Source: Delphinapterus leucas
Taxonomy: Eukaryota > Chordata > Mammalia > Artiodactyla > Monodontidae
Reading direction: 5' to 3'
Length of the DNA stretch: 64,000 nucleotides
NCBI RefSeq assembly: GCF_002288925.2
Contig: NW_022098049.1
Location: 6,316,846 to 6,380,845, forward strand
Part shown: piece by piece, positions 11,218 to 23,199 of the stretch
Layout of the letters: the number at the start of each line of letters is the position of its first letter
How positions within the stretch are numbered: position 1 is the first letter of the stretch
Notes under the pieces: model-generated
What the model was told of the DNA's origin: nothing
Databases searched by the model: none
What the model saw: only the letters and a program-made list of their open reading frames with translations
Program-made: the position numbers and the translations under genes

Positions 11218-11740
11218 TATGATAGAATCTGAGAGTAGGAATACAGCAAAGAATAGAAAGCAGGCTTTAACATCTTTAAAACTGTTCTGGACGAGTAAGG
11301 AAAGAAAGGCATGTAAACAATGAGCCAAATCATGTGATAGAATGAAATATGCATTTGGGTAGTTATAAACAAAGTAATGAGGATCTCAGATAAAAAGAGC
11401 ATTTCATTGAGATTCTTGCAAGGAACAGGAAATGCTATCTAAGAATGTGGTGTTAATGGACCGGAATGAAAAGATCTTGGATCAAGATTAATAAGTGAAG
11501 AATTAAGGGAAGACTATCGTACATAAGGAAAGGGAAGGGATTATCATGCACAGGACATGGAACTATGACTGGAAAAATTGCTTGTAACCAGCCCATGGTG
11601 ACCCTTGAGTACAAGCCTAGGAAGTTTGGATTCTGAACTGTAAGCAATGGAGGTCAACAGGACAAATTTGAGGAAGGGAGAGAGGTGGTCTGTTACACAG
11701 ATGTCTGGGGCGGAGCACTGCCTCAACAATAGTCACAGCT
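11218..11740. repeat. Ancient interspersed repeat, class unassigned
   Basis: Resembles the repeat at 28376-29420, with phrases such as GAGGTCAACAGGACAAATTTG. I do not recall its database name. No coding capacity. Confidence 0.4.
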
Positions 11741-11889
11741 TACTTTGAGTAAGTGGCATAAGGTTAAAGAAAGGCCTCTGCCTCCAAATTCCTATTCCTT
11801 CCTCACCTTTAGCTAGAAGGTGTGGAATTTTCTTTCTTTGCATTTAAAGTTTATAACAAGTAACCTAAGGATATACACTAGAAGTTTCA

Positions 11890-12070
11890 GGACTTCCCTG
11901 GCAGTCCAGTAAGACTTCGCCTTCTAATACAGGGGGCGTGGGTTCGATCCCTGGTGGGGAAACTAAGATCCCACATGCTGCATGGCCAAAAAACCAAAAC
12001 ATAAAACAGAAACTATTGTAACAAATTCAATAAAGACTTTAAAAATCGTCCACATCAAAAAAATCTTTAA
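11890..12070 (+). mobile_element. Short tRNA-derived SINE (CHRS-like)
   Basis: Begins GGACTTCCCTGGCAGTCCAG and contains a pol III B-box-like GGGTTCGATCCC, with GATCCCACATGC and an A-rich tail following. ACTAGAAGTTTCA at 11877-11889 and again at 12071-12083 is a 13 bp target-site duplication. It differs from the longer ~200 bp SINEs by lacking their second half. Confidence 0.88.
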
Positions 12071-12083
12071 ACTAGAAGTTTCA

Positions 12084-12940
12084 TTCTTGTAATTTCCCAC
12101 CCATTACAAACCCAGAAGAAATGTCATAAAGCTCCTCATCTTCTCTGCTATCTGGGATGAATCATACTTAGATATTAACTACGGGCCGAAATAAGAAGAG
12201 GACCGGTGATCTGGCAGTGTGGCAGAGGTAGGGAAGAGGACTTAGCTACGATGAATGGGTTCAGAATCATACTTCCAGGCCCTAGGAGCCCCAAGGTAGG
12301 GACCCCAATCCTAGAAAACTTGGATGCCAGGAAGGTACTTAGATATGAGAATCAATTATAAAATGCAGATCTTGAAGCCAGAGTTTAGAACCCAGGGCAC
12401 AATTTAGAATACAATCCAAGGTTTCCCTGTCCTGATAATGGATGATCAGGCCATTGGGATTATTTCTCTTCTCAAGGGAACAGACTGGCTATGAAGAATG
12501 AAGTAACATTAAATCTGCTGGCAAAACAGAATAGCTCCAGTTGTAAGGGCACATGAGCAGGGTAGCAGAAAATTAGGCTAAGCCATGGAACACGAAGAGG
12601 CACTAAGGATTATCATAAAATAACGAGCCAGGGAAATTGAAAGCAAGACTATAAAGAATGGGAAGAAATTCCGAGAAAAGTTTCCTTGCACTCCACAAGG
12701 AAAATATAACTCCTGGTCTCAGAGCTATATCTGGAGAAGTTAAGCGTCTACAGAGTACATACATTTGAGAAAGGGCAATGGATGTCAGTCTAAAGGAAAT
12801 CTCTAGTGAAACAAAAAAGAAAACTAGAACAGGTTGCAGGGTAGAAGGTCAAGCAAAATATGGAAACAGAAAGAAGCTTGTTCGCAGAGTTGCTTAATTC
12901 CAATGTGTTTTACTCCTTACAGCCTAGTAAGAAAAATGCA
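12084..12940. other. Unassigned
   Basis: No gene, clear repeat or structured element recognised. Confidence 0.4.
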
Positions 12941-12944
12941 ACAT

Positions 12945-13105
12945 TTGGTAGCAAATAGACGCAGGCTTGATTACCAGCTTTGCCTCTTACTTGGTATGTT
13001 ATAGTTACTTAATTTCTTAATGTGTGAAATGGGAATAAAACTGCCTACCTTGTAAACTGGTTAAGACAATTCTAATGAAATAGTTAACTTGACATCCAAA
13101 TGTTA
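12945..13105 (+). repeat. MIR SINE
   Basis: Recognised from CAGCTTTGCCTCTTACTTGG, a TTACTTAATTTCTTAATGTG segment and GAAATGGGAATAAAACTGCC. Confidence 0.7.
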
Positions 13106-13118
13106 ACTGAGATAAGCT

Positions 13119-14110
13119 ACCTGTGATAGGCAGACTCTAACGTGATGCCCACCTGCTGGTGTTCATGCCCTTGTGTAATTCTCTCCCTTGGTTGTGGGCT
13201 GGTTTAGCAACTTGTTTCCAAAAAGTAGAATGTAGTAAAGTGGTAGAATATCACTTCCTTGATAAGGTTACATAAGATTATAATTTCCATCTTACTAACA
13301 GACTCTTCCTTGATGACCTTGATGAAGCAAGCTACCATAATGGAGAGGCCCGTGTGGCAAAAAAGCAAGAGCAACCTCTTGCCAAGAGCCAGCAAGGAAC
13401 TTAGGCCACCAATCCAATAGCATGCAAAGAACTGAATTATGCCAAGAACTGATGAGTGTGGAAGAAGATCCAGGCTTCCCTGGTCAAGCCTTCAGATAAG
13501 ATCCAGCCCTACCCAACACCTTGACTACAGCCTGTGATAGCTCACGTTGTATGTCCAGTTGGCTAAGCTATAATGGCTGGTTGTTTGGTCACACCAGTCT
13601 AGATATTGATGGGAAGGTATTTTTTAGATGTGATTAACATTTAAATCAGAAGAGTTTGAGTAATGATTAATATTTAAATAGAGTGAATAAAGCATTTCTT
13701 ACATAATGTGGGTGAGCCTTATTCAATCCGTTGAAGTCCTTAACTGAGCAAAGACTGAAGTTCTTCAAAGAAGACAGAATTCTCCTGAAGACTGTGACAT
13801 AGAAACTTTGCTTGAGTTTGTAGCCTGTCGTCCTGCAGAATTTGGTTCGAGATTGCAACTCTTGCATGAATTGCAGCCTGCCAGATTTTAAACTTGCCAA
13901 TTGCATGAGACAATTCCTTAAAATAAAACTCCCTCTCTCTCTTACTTTCTTCCCCATCTCTCTCTAAATATGAGAGGCCTTGAAGCAGAGGACATAGCTA
14001 AGTTATGCCTGTTATTTCTAACTCACATAAATAATGAAATAATAAATATGGGTTGTGTTAAGCCCCTAAATTTGTGGTAATTTGTTATGCAGCAACTGTC
14101 CAATGAGAGA
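13119..14110 (+). mobile_element. MLT1-like LTR split by another LTR-like insertion
   Basis: The outer LTR starts TGTGATAGGCAGACTCTAACG and runs through CTTCAGATAAGATCCAGCCC to about 13540. It resumes near 13968 with CTTGAAGCAGAGGACATAGC, then AAATTTGTGGTAATTTG to about 14110. These halves are continuous in remembered MLT1 LTRs. The ~420 bp between them is a different LTR-like repeat. No retroviral genes are present. Confidence 0.75.
13545..13967 (+). mobile_element. LTR-like repeat nested inside the MLT1 LTR
   Basis: Contains GGCTGGTTGTTTGGTCACAC, TTTTTAGATGTGATTAACAT and ends AATTCCTTAAAATAAAACTC then CTCTCTCTCTT. I recognise the sequence type as an old ERVL-type LTR but cannot name the subfamily. 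Boundaries are good to about 10 bp. Confidence 0.6.
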
Positions 14111-15055
14111 TTTTAAAAACTTGTTACAAAATACATATCCTATGTCCATTGGGAAATCCTGTGTCCTACCCAAGGTTTCTGTAACTTCTTGGTGGTATAT
14201 TTACATTCTCCTACTTATCTTTAGTTATGAGTTTTGGCTTCCATAAAACTCTACTTATTTTCATCTCATTTTTTTCTATTTATTATCATCTATTTATTTC
14301 AACTTAATATGAAACACACCCCCTTTCCTTGGTATACTCTCAAAGTCATTCATACTAGGCATTAGTGTGCCTCTTTTCTAAATATTTTTGGGAGGTAAAA
14401 GTTTCTCGCACAACAATTTAAACAATATAACTTTAGCAATCAGACATTTAATTTATTTTTAAAACATCTTCATGTTGCTCTGCCATTTTGAATTTCTTTT
14501 TGGCCACTGTTCTGTGTGGGCTCCAAATTCTTATAAGATTATTTAGGACCTCTATTTCCATTTCTGCTATCAACACCAATTTCCTGTTCATTTACCTTGC
14601 AGAGTTTTGAGGCCTTAACTTGCCCATCCAAAATAGCCTATCAAGATATTTTCCCAGATGAAGAGTTTCATTCCCAAGGGAAACTTTAACTTCAGTAGTT
14701 AAAATAGTTTCTTTACTTTGCTACATATGAAAAACTCCCAGAAAAGAGACAGAGAGAGAGTAAGTATTTGACAGATATTAGTGTTCCCTTCTTTTCCCTC
14801 CTCTCTTACTCTTAATTTGCTATTTCCCAGGCATTTATGACACTTATGGGGCCAGAGCAATTGGTTAAGAACCTGGTTCTTCATGAGTTTTAAAATCATG
14901 GGGAAAATTATCTAAAGCAGTGTTTTTCAAATTGTCTATGGTGAAGTATCAGATTTTTTTCTTTTTAAAAGTGTTCAATACATTATAGATAGGTACTTTT
15001 GTAAAATCTAATAAAAATGAATGTCAGACTAAGGATCTCAAATTATGTCTTCTGA
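14111..15055. other. Unassigned AT-rich sequence
   Basis: No gene is seen. AGCAGTGTTTTTCAAATTGT near 14919 resembles the end of a hAT-type miniature transposon, but no matching second end is clear. Confidence 0.4.
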
Positions 15056-15059
15056 GTTT

Positions 15060-15210
15060 TGGGGAGTCGTTGAAAAGTTTTCTTTAGAAGGGACACATAA
15101 TCAAACTTTTGCTCTCTAAAAATAATTCTGGCAGCCAAGTACAGGATTCATGGTGTGTCTTGAGGCCCCTTGGGAGCTAGATGATATTCTAGTCTAGAAG
15201 GGAAGAGAAT
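15060..15210. repeat. Ancient interspersed repeat fragment
   Basis: GGACACATAATCAAACTTTTG and AATAATTCTGGCAGCCAAGT match the 3'-type module of the unnamed repeat family also at 28376-29420. Confidence 0.4.
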
Positions 15211-15439
15211 ATACAACAGAGATTTTTTGAAGTTACATTTTGCAGGATTAAGCCTTGTTGAAGGAAGGAAAGGAGACAGATTGAGAGAAAGGTAGAGGTC
15301 TGAAGGTAGAGGTCAAGATGCTAGTCCATGATCCACTGCCTCTGCCCTAGATCAAACTGCCATAACTCTTTTTAAAGTTGCTGCCAGAACCTCTGAACCA
15401 GTCTCTCTGACTTTGTTCTTGACTCTTCTCAACAACTTT

Positions 15440-15610
15440 TTATATTCTAGACATAAGATTCATTTAAAAATCTAATTCTCATTACATTGGTATCCTACTT
15501 AAAATCCCTCATTGCTCTCCACTGCCTTCAGGAAGAAGGTGAACACGTTTATATGGCCTACAAGGCCCTGTGGTAATGTCTGCTTATTTCTCTAGTCTTA
15601 ATATGTCTCA
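15440..15610 (+). repeat. L2 LINE fragment
   Basis: AAATCCCTCATTGCTCTCCA, TGCCTTCAGGAAGAAGGTGA and TATGGCCTACAAGGCCCTGT match the L2 3' region. Confidence 0.65.
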
Positions 15611-16335
15611 GTTTCCTCATCAAATATTTTTAAATAAACAATGCCAGGACTTTCTAAATGATTGGACATCTCTGCTGCATCTCCAAACTGCATTTTAAAA
15701 GACAGTAAAGAATTTTTAAAAGGCATAAATTCACAAAAACAAAAAGAAGAGAAACAAGAAAATTAGCAACAATATTTTGCAATTCTGAAACCCAAGTTAG
15801 AAATACAGGAATCTTGAAAGCAAGCTATTTTGCACCATGAAACTCCAGAAAGTTTCAGAAGTTCAAAAGATCAAATACTTCTGAAAGCGGTCTCAGAATG
15901 ATTGCCTAAAGACTGTATAAGAAGAAGCCATACCTTTAGATACCTTCTCTCTGAAACAATAGGCCTCATCCCCCTCCTACCTCACAGAAGAATGGAGGTT
16001 TAGTCTCTGGAGAGGTTGAACCAGAAGGACAGAAGACAAAGTTGGTGTTGGAGAACCAAACAGAAAACAGAGATTACACGGAAATCCTGTAATGATATTC
16101 TCTTCCTTCAGTGGTAAATAGGCCTTAACCTTCAAGGAAGAGTTGGTGAATTTTTTATGGGGTATCCGACCAGCCAAAGAGAAAAGATATATAAATACTG
16201 ACATGTGGGAATCCCTAAACACAATGAACAATCCAGACCTCTCTATAAAGAAGTCCATCAGTTGACAAGGCTTACCCATGCATGGTAGGTTTCAGGTGGC
16301 TTTTAATATCTGATACTTCACTCTTATACGTGAAC
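15611..16335. other. Unassigned
   Basis: A-rich sequence followed by unique-looking sequence. The 100-codon minus-strand frame at 15977-16279 shows no recognisable domain. Confidence 0.4.
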
Positions 16336-17637
16336 AAACAAAAATGCAAAGTTAATAGGACATTTAAAAATCAGTCAATATAATTCAGCATATTAACAGA
16401 ATAAATAAGAAAAACCACATGATTATCTCAAGAAATAAAAAACAAGCATTCATGAACAAATGCTAAGCAAACTACATCTACAAAAAATGCTATGTCTAAC
16501 ATCATATCTTATGCTTTATGACTGAATGCATTCTCTGGAAGAATAGGAATAAAAGAAGGATGTCCACTTCCATCACATCTATTCTGCAACAAACAGAAGA
16601 TCCTAGTTATTGTAGTAATGCATGTCAAAGAAACAAAATGCATATAGATTGAAAAGAAAAAAAAAAACTATTCTTCTTCACAGACAATATTACATGTACA
16701 TAAAAATTTCTAAGGACTCTACAAAAAGCTTTATGAACTGATAACTGAGTTTACTAAGTTTATAAGAACAAAAGGTCAATACACAAAAAAATCAATTGTG
16801 TACTTATATACTAGTAACAAATAATTGGGAAATTTTTTAAAATATATATTTATAATACCACCAAAAACATGAGAGATTTAGGGATAAGTTTTACAAAATA
16901 TATGCAATACCTATACACTAAAAACTACAAAACAGTGTTGGGAGAACAAAAAAAAGAAGACATAAATAAATGGAGAGCTATACCATGCTCATGAATTGGA
17001 ATACTTAATATTGTCAAGATCACATTTCTTTTCAGGTTGACATAGAAAGTCAAGGTAACTCCAGTCAAAATCTCGGCAGGGTATTTTTAAATAAGACTTG
17101 ACAAGTTTATTTTAAAATTAATACTGAAAATCAGAAGACCTAAAATATCTCAAGCAATTTTGAAAAGGAGCAATGTCAGAAGACTTACCTGTTTTACTCA
17201 CTCTAAAGATACAGTAATCAAAAACAGTATGGTATTAGTATAAGGAGAGATATATAAATCAATAGAACAAAATAGAGAATACAGAAATAGACCCTTGCAC
17301 ATATGGTCAATTAGCTTTACACAACTGCACCCAGGTAATTCAATATGGGAAATACATATCTTTTCAACAAGTTGTAGTAGAAACACTGGATATCTATAGA
17401 GAAAAAAGTAATATTTGACTTGTACCTCATATTATACATAGAATTTAACTCAAATTGGGTTACAGGCTTACAAGTAAAAACAAAAATTATAAAATTGTAT
17501 AGAATAAAAGATAGGAGAAAATATTCACAACCTTGGAATAGGCAAAAGTTTCTTAGGCCTGACCCGAAACTAACTAACCACAAATGAAAAATGAGTAATA
17601 AATAAGACTTAATTAAAATTACAAAATCTACTATTTG

Positions 17638-17847
17638 TTTTTGTTTTTTGTTTTTGCAGTACGTGGGCCTCTCACTGTTGTGGCCTCTCCCGTTGCGGAG
17701 CACAGGCTCTGGACGCACAGGCTCAGCGGCCATGGCTCACGGGCCCAGCCGCTCCGCGGCATGTGGGATCTTCCCGGACCGGGGCACGAACCCATGTCCC
17801 CTGCATCGGCAGGCAGACTCTCAACCACTGTGCCACCAGGGAAGCCC
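17638..17847 (-). mobile_element. Cetacean CHR-type SINE
   Basis: tRNA-derived SINE mobilised by L1. On the minus strand it runs from GGCTTCCCTGGTGGCACAGT to a tail seen as T-rich DNA on the plus strand. CAAAATCTACTATTTG at 17622-17637 and 17848-17863 is a duplication of up to 16 bp. It lies within the old L1. The protein-like frames across it come from its GC-rich body in several frames and are not genes. Confidence 0.93.
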
Positions 17848-18302
17848 CAAAATCTACTATTTGAAAGAAACCATTAAGGAATTGAAAAAATAAATCGCTG
17901 CCTGTGAGAAGATTTCCCCAGTGCCTATATCTGATGAAAGACTTGTATCAAGAATATTTAATAACTCTTACAACTCAATAATAAAAATCTAACAACCCAA
18001 GGTATTTCAACAAACAATTAATATATGAAGATATAGAAAACATCAATAAGAATATCCAAGAATACTCACATTGCTAGTCATCAGGGAAATGCTAGTTCAA
18101 ATCACAATGAGATACCACTAAACATCCACTTAAAAAGGCTGGAATTAAAAGACTGATAAGATGTGAAGCAGCTAGAACTCTGGAAGTGTAAAATGGTACC
18201 ACTCTTTCAGTTTGACAGCTTTTTATAAAGTAAAACATGCACTTAAATATGACCTAGATATTCCATTTCTAGGTATTTATTCAAAAGAAATGAAAGCATG
18301 TA

Positions 18303-18523
18303 CCATAGTCCCTTGGTATCTGCGGGGTATTGGTTCTAGGACCTGCCACAGTTACCAAAGTCCACTGATGCTCAAGTCCTATCCCTGACATTCCATGTCT
18401 GTGGTTCTGCATCCATCGATTCAACCAACTGTGGATCATGCAGTACTGTAGTATTAATTGAAAAAAATCCATGTATAAATGGACCCATGGAATTTAAACC
18501 TGTGTTGTTCAAGTATCAAACAT
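18303..18523. mobile_element. Tigger/MER2-like miniature DNA transposon
   Basis: CATAGTCCCTTGGTATCTGC, GTATTGGTTCTAGGACCTGC and CATCCATCGATTCAACCAAC are the diagnostic ends of TcMar-Tigger miniature elements. It is internally shortened, has no transposase, and is nested in the old L1. Confidence 0.75.
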
Positions 18524-18999
18524 ATTCCTACAAAGGCTTGTCCATGAATGTTTATGGCAGCTTTATCCATTATAGCCCAAACTAGAAACGACTCAAGTGT
18601 TCATCAACATAGGAATGAATAAACTAACTGTGGTATATCCTTACAATGAATACTGTTTAACAATAAAAGGGGACAATGAATAATACATGCAAACTACATG
18701 GATAAATCTCAAGAGCATTATGCTGAATGAAAGAAACCAGACACACAAGAGAACATGCTGCATGATTCCATTTATATGACATTCTAAAACAGGCAAAACT
18801 AATCTATGATGACAGATCAGGACTTGCCTAGGGCCAGGAATAGAAGGCAGTTGATTGCAAAGGAGCATGCGGGTCTGTCTAGGGATGATGTATAGGTTCT
18901 ATATTTTGACTGGAGTGATTATATGGGTGATTATATTGGTCAAAGCTCACTGAATTGTAGCCCCAAAATGTATATTATATCTTGATAACATTTATTTTA

Positions 19000-20020
19000 T
19001 TTTTTTTAAATAGGAAAGATATGAAAGGAAAAATTCAGGAAAATTTAACAGAAATGCAGGATGTAAGTTTCCAGATTCTGAGTAGGTATTCAATTAATAT
19101 TTTTAATTTGATTGATTATATAAGGTATATGTAATACCCTTAGCACAGTGCTTGGTACATGGAATATACTTAATAATTGTGTATGGAACAAATGACTGGA
19201 TGGGTCCATTAATCTTTAATATCCATTAACTTCCATTTATCTTGAGTTTGTAGATGCTTAAATTAAGAAAAAGAAATGTATAATGAGCTTCTTATAAAGA
19301 TACAATCTGCCTTTCTCCCAAGAAGGTACTTCTCTTGTCCTGAAGCAGAGGCTGCGTAGAGAGATCCACTGGAAATACAAACACAAGTTGCTAAGGCAGC
19401 AAATTAAGCTACTGTACAAGGAAGAGCCCCAAGGCTCAAAGAGGAGAAAATGCAGGTAGTTAATAAGGTGAAATCTGACTAGTAGAGTGGGACAAAAAAA
19501 CAGCAAGAGCCTACTTAATGCAAAGCAACTTCCTGAAAGGAAGCTCAGAGTATGATAAAATGGCCCAAAAGGCTGATGTCAGTGATCTGAATCACAGATA
19601 GGAAAGAGGCTTGGGCCTGGGCCATCTGAGAGCTCCATCCTCTTTTGAACACCAGAAAGGGCCTTCTATTTAGCTTCCTGCTCAACTTCTATTTAATGGG
19701 TGAGGAAATGAAAGCCGGAAGAAAGGAAATGACTCTTACCCATTGGTGCATAGGCATGGGGTCAGAATTGTTCCCAGATCACCTGCATTTTCATCATGGT
19801 TGTGCTTGTTGTTCAGCGCAAGTAAAAATCAAATCGTTTCAGAACTAGATTCATAGGCTCCGAGAAGAGGCAGTTTCCCTTCTGATTGGCTCAGTTTATG
19901 ATGGGAAACCTGTCCTTTTGACTTTTCTCTGCTGTGAACTGAATTGTGGCTCTTTTGGAGGAATAAGGGCATGAGTTCCTGGGGTTAAATATGAAAAGAA
20001 ATTTGTTCTGTGCCTCAAGG
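19000..20020. other. Unassigned
   Basis: A short L2/MIR-like end (CAGTGCTTGGTACATGGAATA) lies near 19145. The rest is not recognised. The 82- and 67-codon frames here show no domain. Confidence 0.4.
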
Positions 20021-20300
20021 GATTTCAACCAGCCTTTGGCCTCCCAAGTTGTGGCAGTGACACCTTGCTCACCAAAGGGTGGTGTCTCCGGGTGCTCATG
20101 AGCAAAGACGGAATCAGTCTGAGCTGGTTTCCAGCACTAGTTGCAGCTGTGGTTTTTAGGGTCTCAATCTACTCCAGTCATTGAAATGCATTCTTCTTTT
20201 GTGGTTATATGTGTCATCTGGCTGCTTATGGAATGTTGCTGTAATTAAAACCCAATTCTTGTATTTTACTACAAACATCACACACACCTATTTATAACCT
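20020..20300. promoter_or_regulatory. Possible non-coding regulatory block
   Basis: Repeat-free and moderately GC-rich, with clustered motif-like strings: AGCTGTGGTTTTT (RUNX-like), GAAATGCATTC (octamer-like), TATGGAATGTTG (TEAD-like) and GTAATTAAAAC (homeodomain-like). The motif matches are short and chance is not excluded. Confidence 0.2.
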
Positions 20301-20627
20301 TCAAGGAACATGTTCATCTCCTCATGCATCTTACCATAGCTAGTCGGTGCTGTACAAGGCTGAGGACTTATTCACATGGGAGGCTATAACTACATCCTTT
20401 CTCTAAATTGCAGTAAGAGGACTACCCAAGTGATCCTTTGAGGACAAGTCATTTCAGCTTTTTGTTTTCAGTTTTAAAACTGCATATTGCTCCAGTAGAT
20501 GACAGTGTAAGGCACCATGGTAAAGGAAAAATAGCTCAGGGTTAAGAATCAGGAGACAATCTGAGGGAAGTTGAAATAGAAGATAGGTGATCCCTAGTAT
20601 CAGAAGGCAAAAGAACAAAGCACCTGT

Positions 20628-20972
20628 CTTAGTCTGTTCATGTTGCTATAACAAAATACCATAGACTCGGTGGATTATAAACAGAAATTTATTTCTTGCA
20701 ATTCTGGAGGCTGAAACTCTGAGATCAGGATGCCAGTATGGTCCAGTGAGGGCCCTCTTTGGGGTTGCAGACTTCTAAGTTGTATCCTCACATTGAAGGA
20801 GGGCTAAGGGAATTCTCTTTGGTCTCTTTTATAAGAATACCAATCCCATCATGGGGACTCCACTCTCTTGACCTAAGCACCTCTCAAAGGCCCCACCCCT
20901 GATACTATTACACCAAGCATTAGGATTTCAACATATGAATCTGGGAGGACACAAACACTCAGACCATAGCAG
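20628..20972 (-). mobile_element. MLT1-like solo LTR
   Basis: Plus-strand text starts TGTCTTAGTCTGTTCATGTTG then CTATAACAAAATACCATAGA, and closes with ACATATGAATCTGGGAGGAC and ACAAACACTCAGACCATAGCA. This is a complete-looking ~345 bp LTR in minus orientation. Confidence 0.87.
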
Positions 20973-21029
20973 CACCGATTGTTTGTTAAGTACTTGTTAC
21001 GCATTTGACTTACTACGTTCAGTTGTAAA

Positions 21030-21140
21030 CTTTAAGCAATGTAAGGACAGCCTTATATCTATTTTATTTAGTTTTTATACCAATGCTCATTACAGTACCT
21101 GACACTCTTAGTAATTCAATAGATGTTTTTAGAATGAATG
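21030..21140 (+). repeat. L2 LINE 3' terminus
   Basis: CATTACAGTACCTGACACTC, TTCAATAGATGTTTTTAGAA and TGAATGAA resemble the L2 tail. Confidence 0.55.
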
Positions 21141-21159
21141 AAGAAAGGTACTATTTTTA

Positions 21160-21300
21160 ATTTTATTTTGCAGATTGAGGCATTAGGCTTTAAAATTTAG
21201 GCAGTTTGTCCAAATTCACACAGCTGTTGTGTAGAAAAGCCTAAGATCAAATTAGAAGTGATCTCTGATTGCAAAGCATATCCTCTTCACTACATCTCGG
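21160..21300 (-). repeat. MIR SINE
   Basis: Reverse MIR signature GATTGAGGCATTAGGC, then GTCCAAATTCACACAGCTGT. Confidence 0.65.
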
Positions 21301-21379
21301 GCTTTTAGTCAACCAATAGATAATTAGATGTGTCCCAGTTTAGGGGAAGTTTGGAAGAATTGGATTGCAATGTAAGGAG

Positions 21380-21740
21380 GAGCATTAATCTTAGTTATGT
21401 TTTAAAAAGATGGTTGAAGCATCTTTGTGGAGAACTATAGTGGGCAAATGTGGAAGGAGAGAGTCCATCTGGGCACTTGCTGATGGACAATATGTAGAGG
21501 AGAAGGAAAGAGAAGAACACGGCATTATTTTAGACCTTGGGTTCAAATACTGAATGGATGACGGTACCGTTCTCTGAGTGGTGAAAGTCTGAGGGAAGAA
21601 TAGTTCTGCAGGGTAGAGAATCAAGAGTTTTGTTTTGACCATGTTATCATTGATATGTGTATTAAATAAACAGGTAGAGATGTGGAATGGGCTGCTGGAT
21701 ACATGAGGCTAGAATTCTGGAAAGAGATGAGGGTAGGAAA
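21380..21740. repeat. Ancient interspersed repeat, class unassigned
   Basis: Phrases such as AGACATG..., TGGGCTGCTGGATACATGAG and GAGATGTGGAATGG match a recurring unnamed family in this window. The 83-codon minus-strand frame within it is incidental. Confidence 0.4.
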
Positions 21741-21759
21741 TGGACATTTAGGAGACTTT

Positions 21760-23015
21760 GATAGTAAGGAACCCAGAGCTGCTGTTTAAACCCTGGGCTC
21801 CTTACTGTAAAGGCCCCTTCAAAAAAATGGTACACGGTAGTTAGACAACCACACCATACTTGCCAAGAATACTCATTATACCTTAGAGTGACCCGGTCTG
21901 ATGATTGCTCCCCAGCTTTGGCAGAAAGGTTGCAAGTAAAAAGTCTTTACTGAGAATTCCTTCAGGCACAATATCAGATTTGAAAAATAAGAGTAGACTT
22001 AGCTATAGACATAGGCAGACAGAGAGAAGATGCAACCACTGCAAGGATTAGAGAAATTACATTGAGCTTATGGGTTAGTCAAAACATAACAATGATATCA
22101 GAAGTTCAGCTATGTGCAGTCTGGATATGATGACTTACTTTTTTCTTTCTTTCTCTTTTTTTCTATCCCGGAAAAGAAAACAAATGTCAGTGCACCATAG
22201 CCTGGAGATTTGATGTACTGAATTTTCGGGACTCTAGTATTTGGTTGCCACTAGAGAACTGACTGTATGACATTGCAGTGCTTCATTCAGCATCTTCCTT
22301 CTCCCTATGTTCTGAGACCCTGAGGGCGGGAATGAACTTTCCTTAACCATATCTCCAGCCTCCCAAAGCCTCTGGAACATTATACTGAATTAACCATTGT
22401 AGATTGAGGAAGCCGGTGAGTACTTGAGAAGGTTAATCTTCCAAATATCCAACAAGAAATTTACAACACAAAATAAAATAATAATTCTATGAAATTTTAT
22501 TTCTATGAACAGCAATGAGTCCTCATACTGGTGACTTATAAAATATATGGACATTTCCTGCCACCAATGTTTGCTTCAGTCCCCTTTCTGTAAGAGCAAA
22601 GGATTATATATGTACAATACATGCTCACGGTGTTTAGTTTCTTCAAACATATTTCCGTGGAGCCCTGCCCTCAGGCTAGCCACTTAGACAAGTCAACCAC
22701 TAGCTGTAACTAAAACTAGCCATTCGCTTGACTTCTTTTTTTAGAACCCAAGAGCAGAAGAGGACATTCTCTCTCCCAGATCCAGGGATTGCCTTATTTT
22801 ATACACTGTGTGATTGTTATGTCATTCAGAAGAAATCCCCAATGGATTAAGGTAATTTACTAGATATATAAATAAGGTCAAGGCATTTATACCTCTAAAA
22901 TATTTTTCAACAAATAATTTCAAAAGCTATAAGAAAAAATTTTCAAAGGGCCCCGTGTCTTAGTTCATGTAACATGATATTTTTAATTTAGGCCATTCAT
23001 AATTATCTGCTATTA
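21760..23015. other. Unassigned
   Basis: No gene or convincing repeat is recognised in about 1.25 kb of largely AT-rich sequence. Confidence 0.4.
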
Positions 23016-23019
23016 TTGT

Positions 23020-23192
23020 ATTTGCTGTATGCTTATTTATTTCTGTGCCCATCCCCCAATCAAATGTGAACTTTAGTCCAGAGCCCTATCTGACCTATAC
23101 AATAGACCTGTCCTCTATTGTATACTCAGAGCCTAGCACAAGCAAGACGCTTAAAATATGTTCAATAAACATTTGTTGAGTGTATGAATTAC
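23020..23192 (+). repeat. L2 LINE 3' terminus
   Basis: TACTCAGAGCCTAGCACAAG and GTTCAATAAACATTTGTTGA with a TGAATG end are the L2 tail. Confidence 0.75.
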
Positions 23193-23199
23193 CTCCAGT

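Larger units (their letters stand above)
16340..18975 (+). mobile_element. Old L1 LINE, ORF2 and 3' UTR remnants
   Basis: A diverged L1 ORF2 is traceable in order: ACCACATGATTATCTCAAGA, TAGATTTAGGG-type middle, AGCTATACCATGCTCATGAA, TCAATAGAACAAAATAGAGA, AATCACAATGAGATACCACT, and GTTTATGGCAGCTTTATCC. It ends in an L1M-type 3' UTR near 18975. Stops and gaps in all frames leave no product. It is interrupted by a SINE at 17638-17847 and a Tigger-like element at 18303-18523, which must both be younger. Confidence 0.85.

Noticed and set aside
17638..17847. tRNA gene
   Set aside because: The A- and B-box-like sequences belong to a tRNA-derived SINE. The segment cannot fold as a complete tRNA and recurs throughout the window with target-site duplications.
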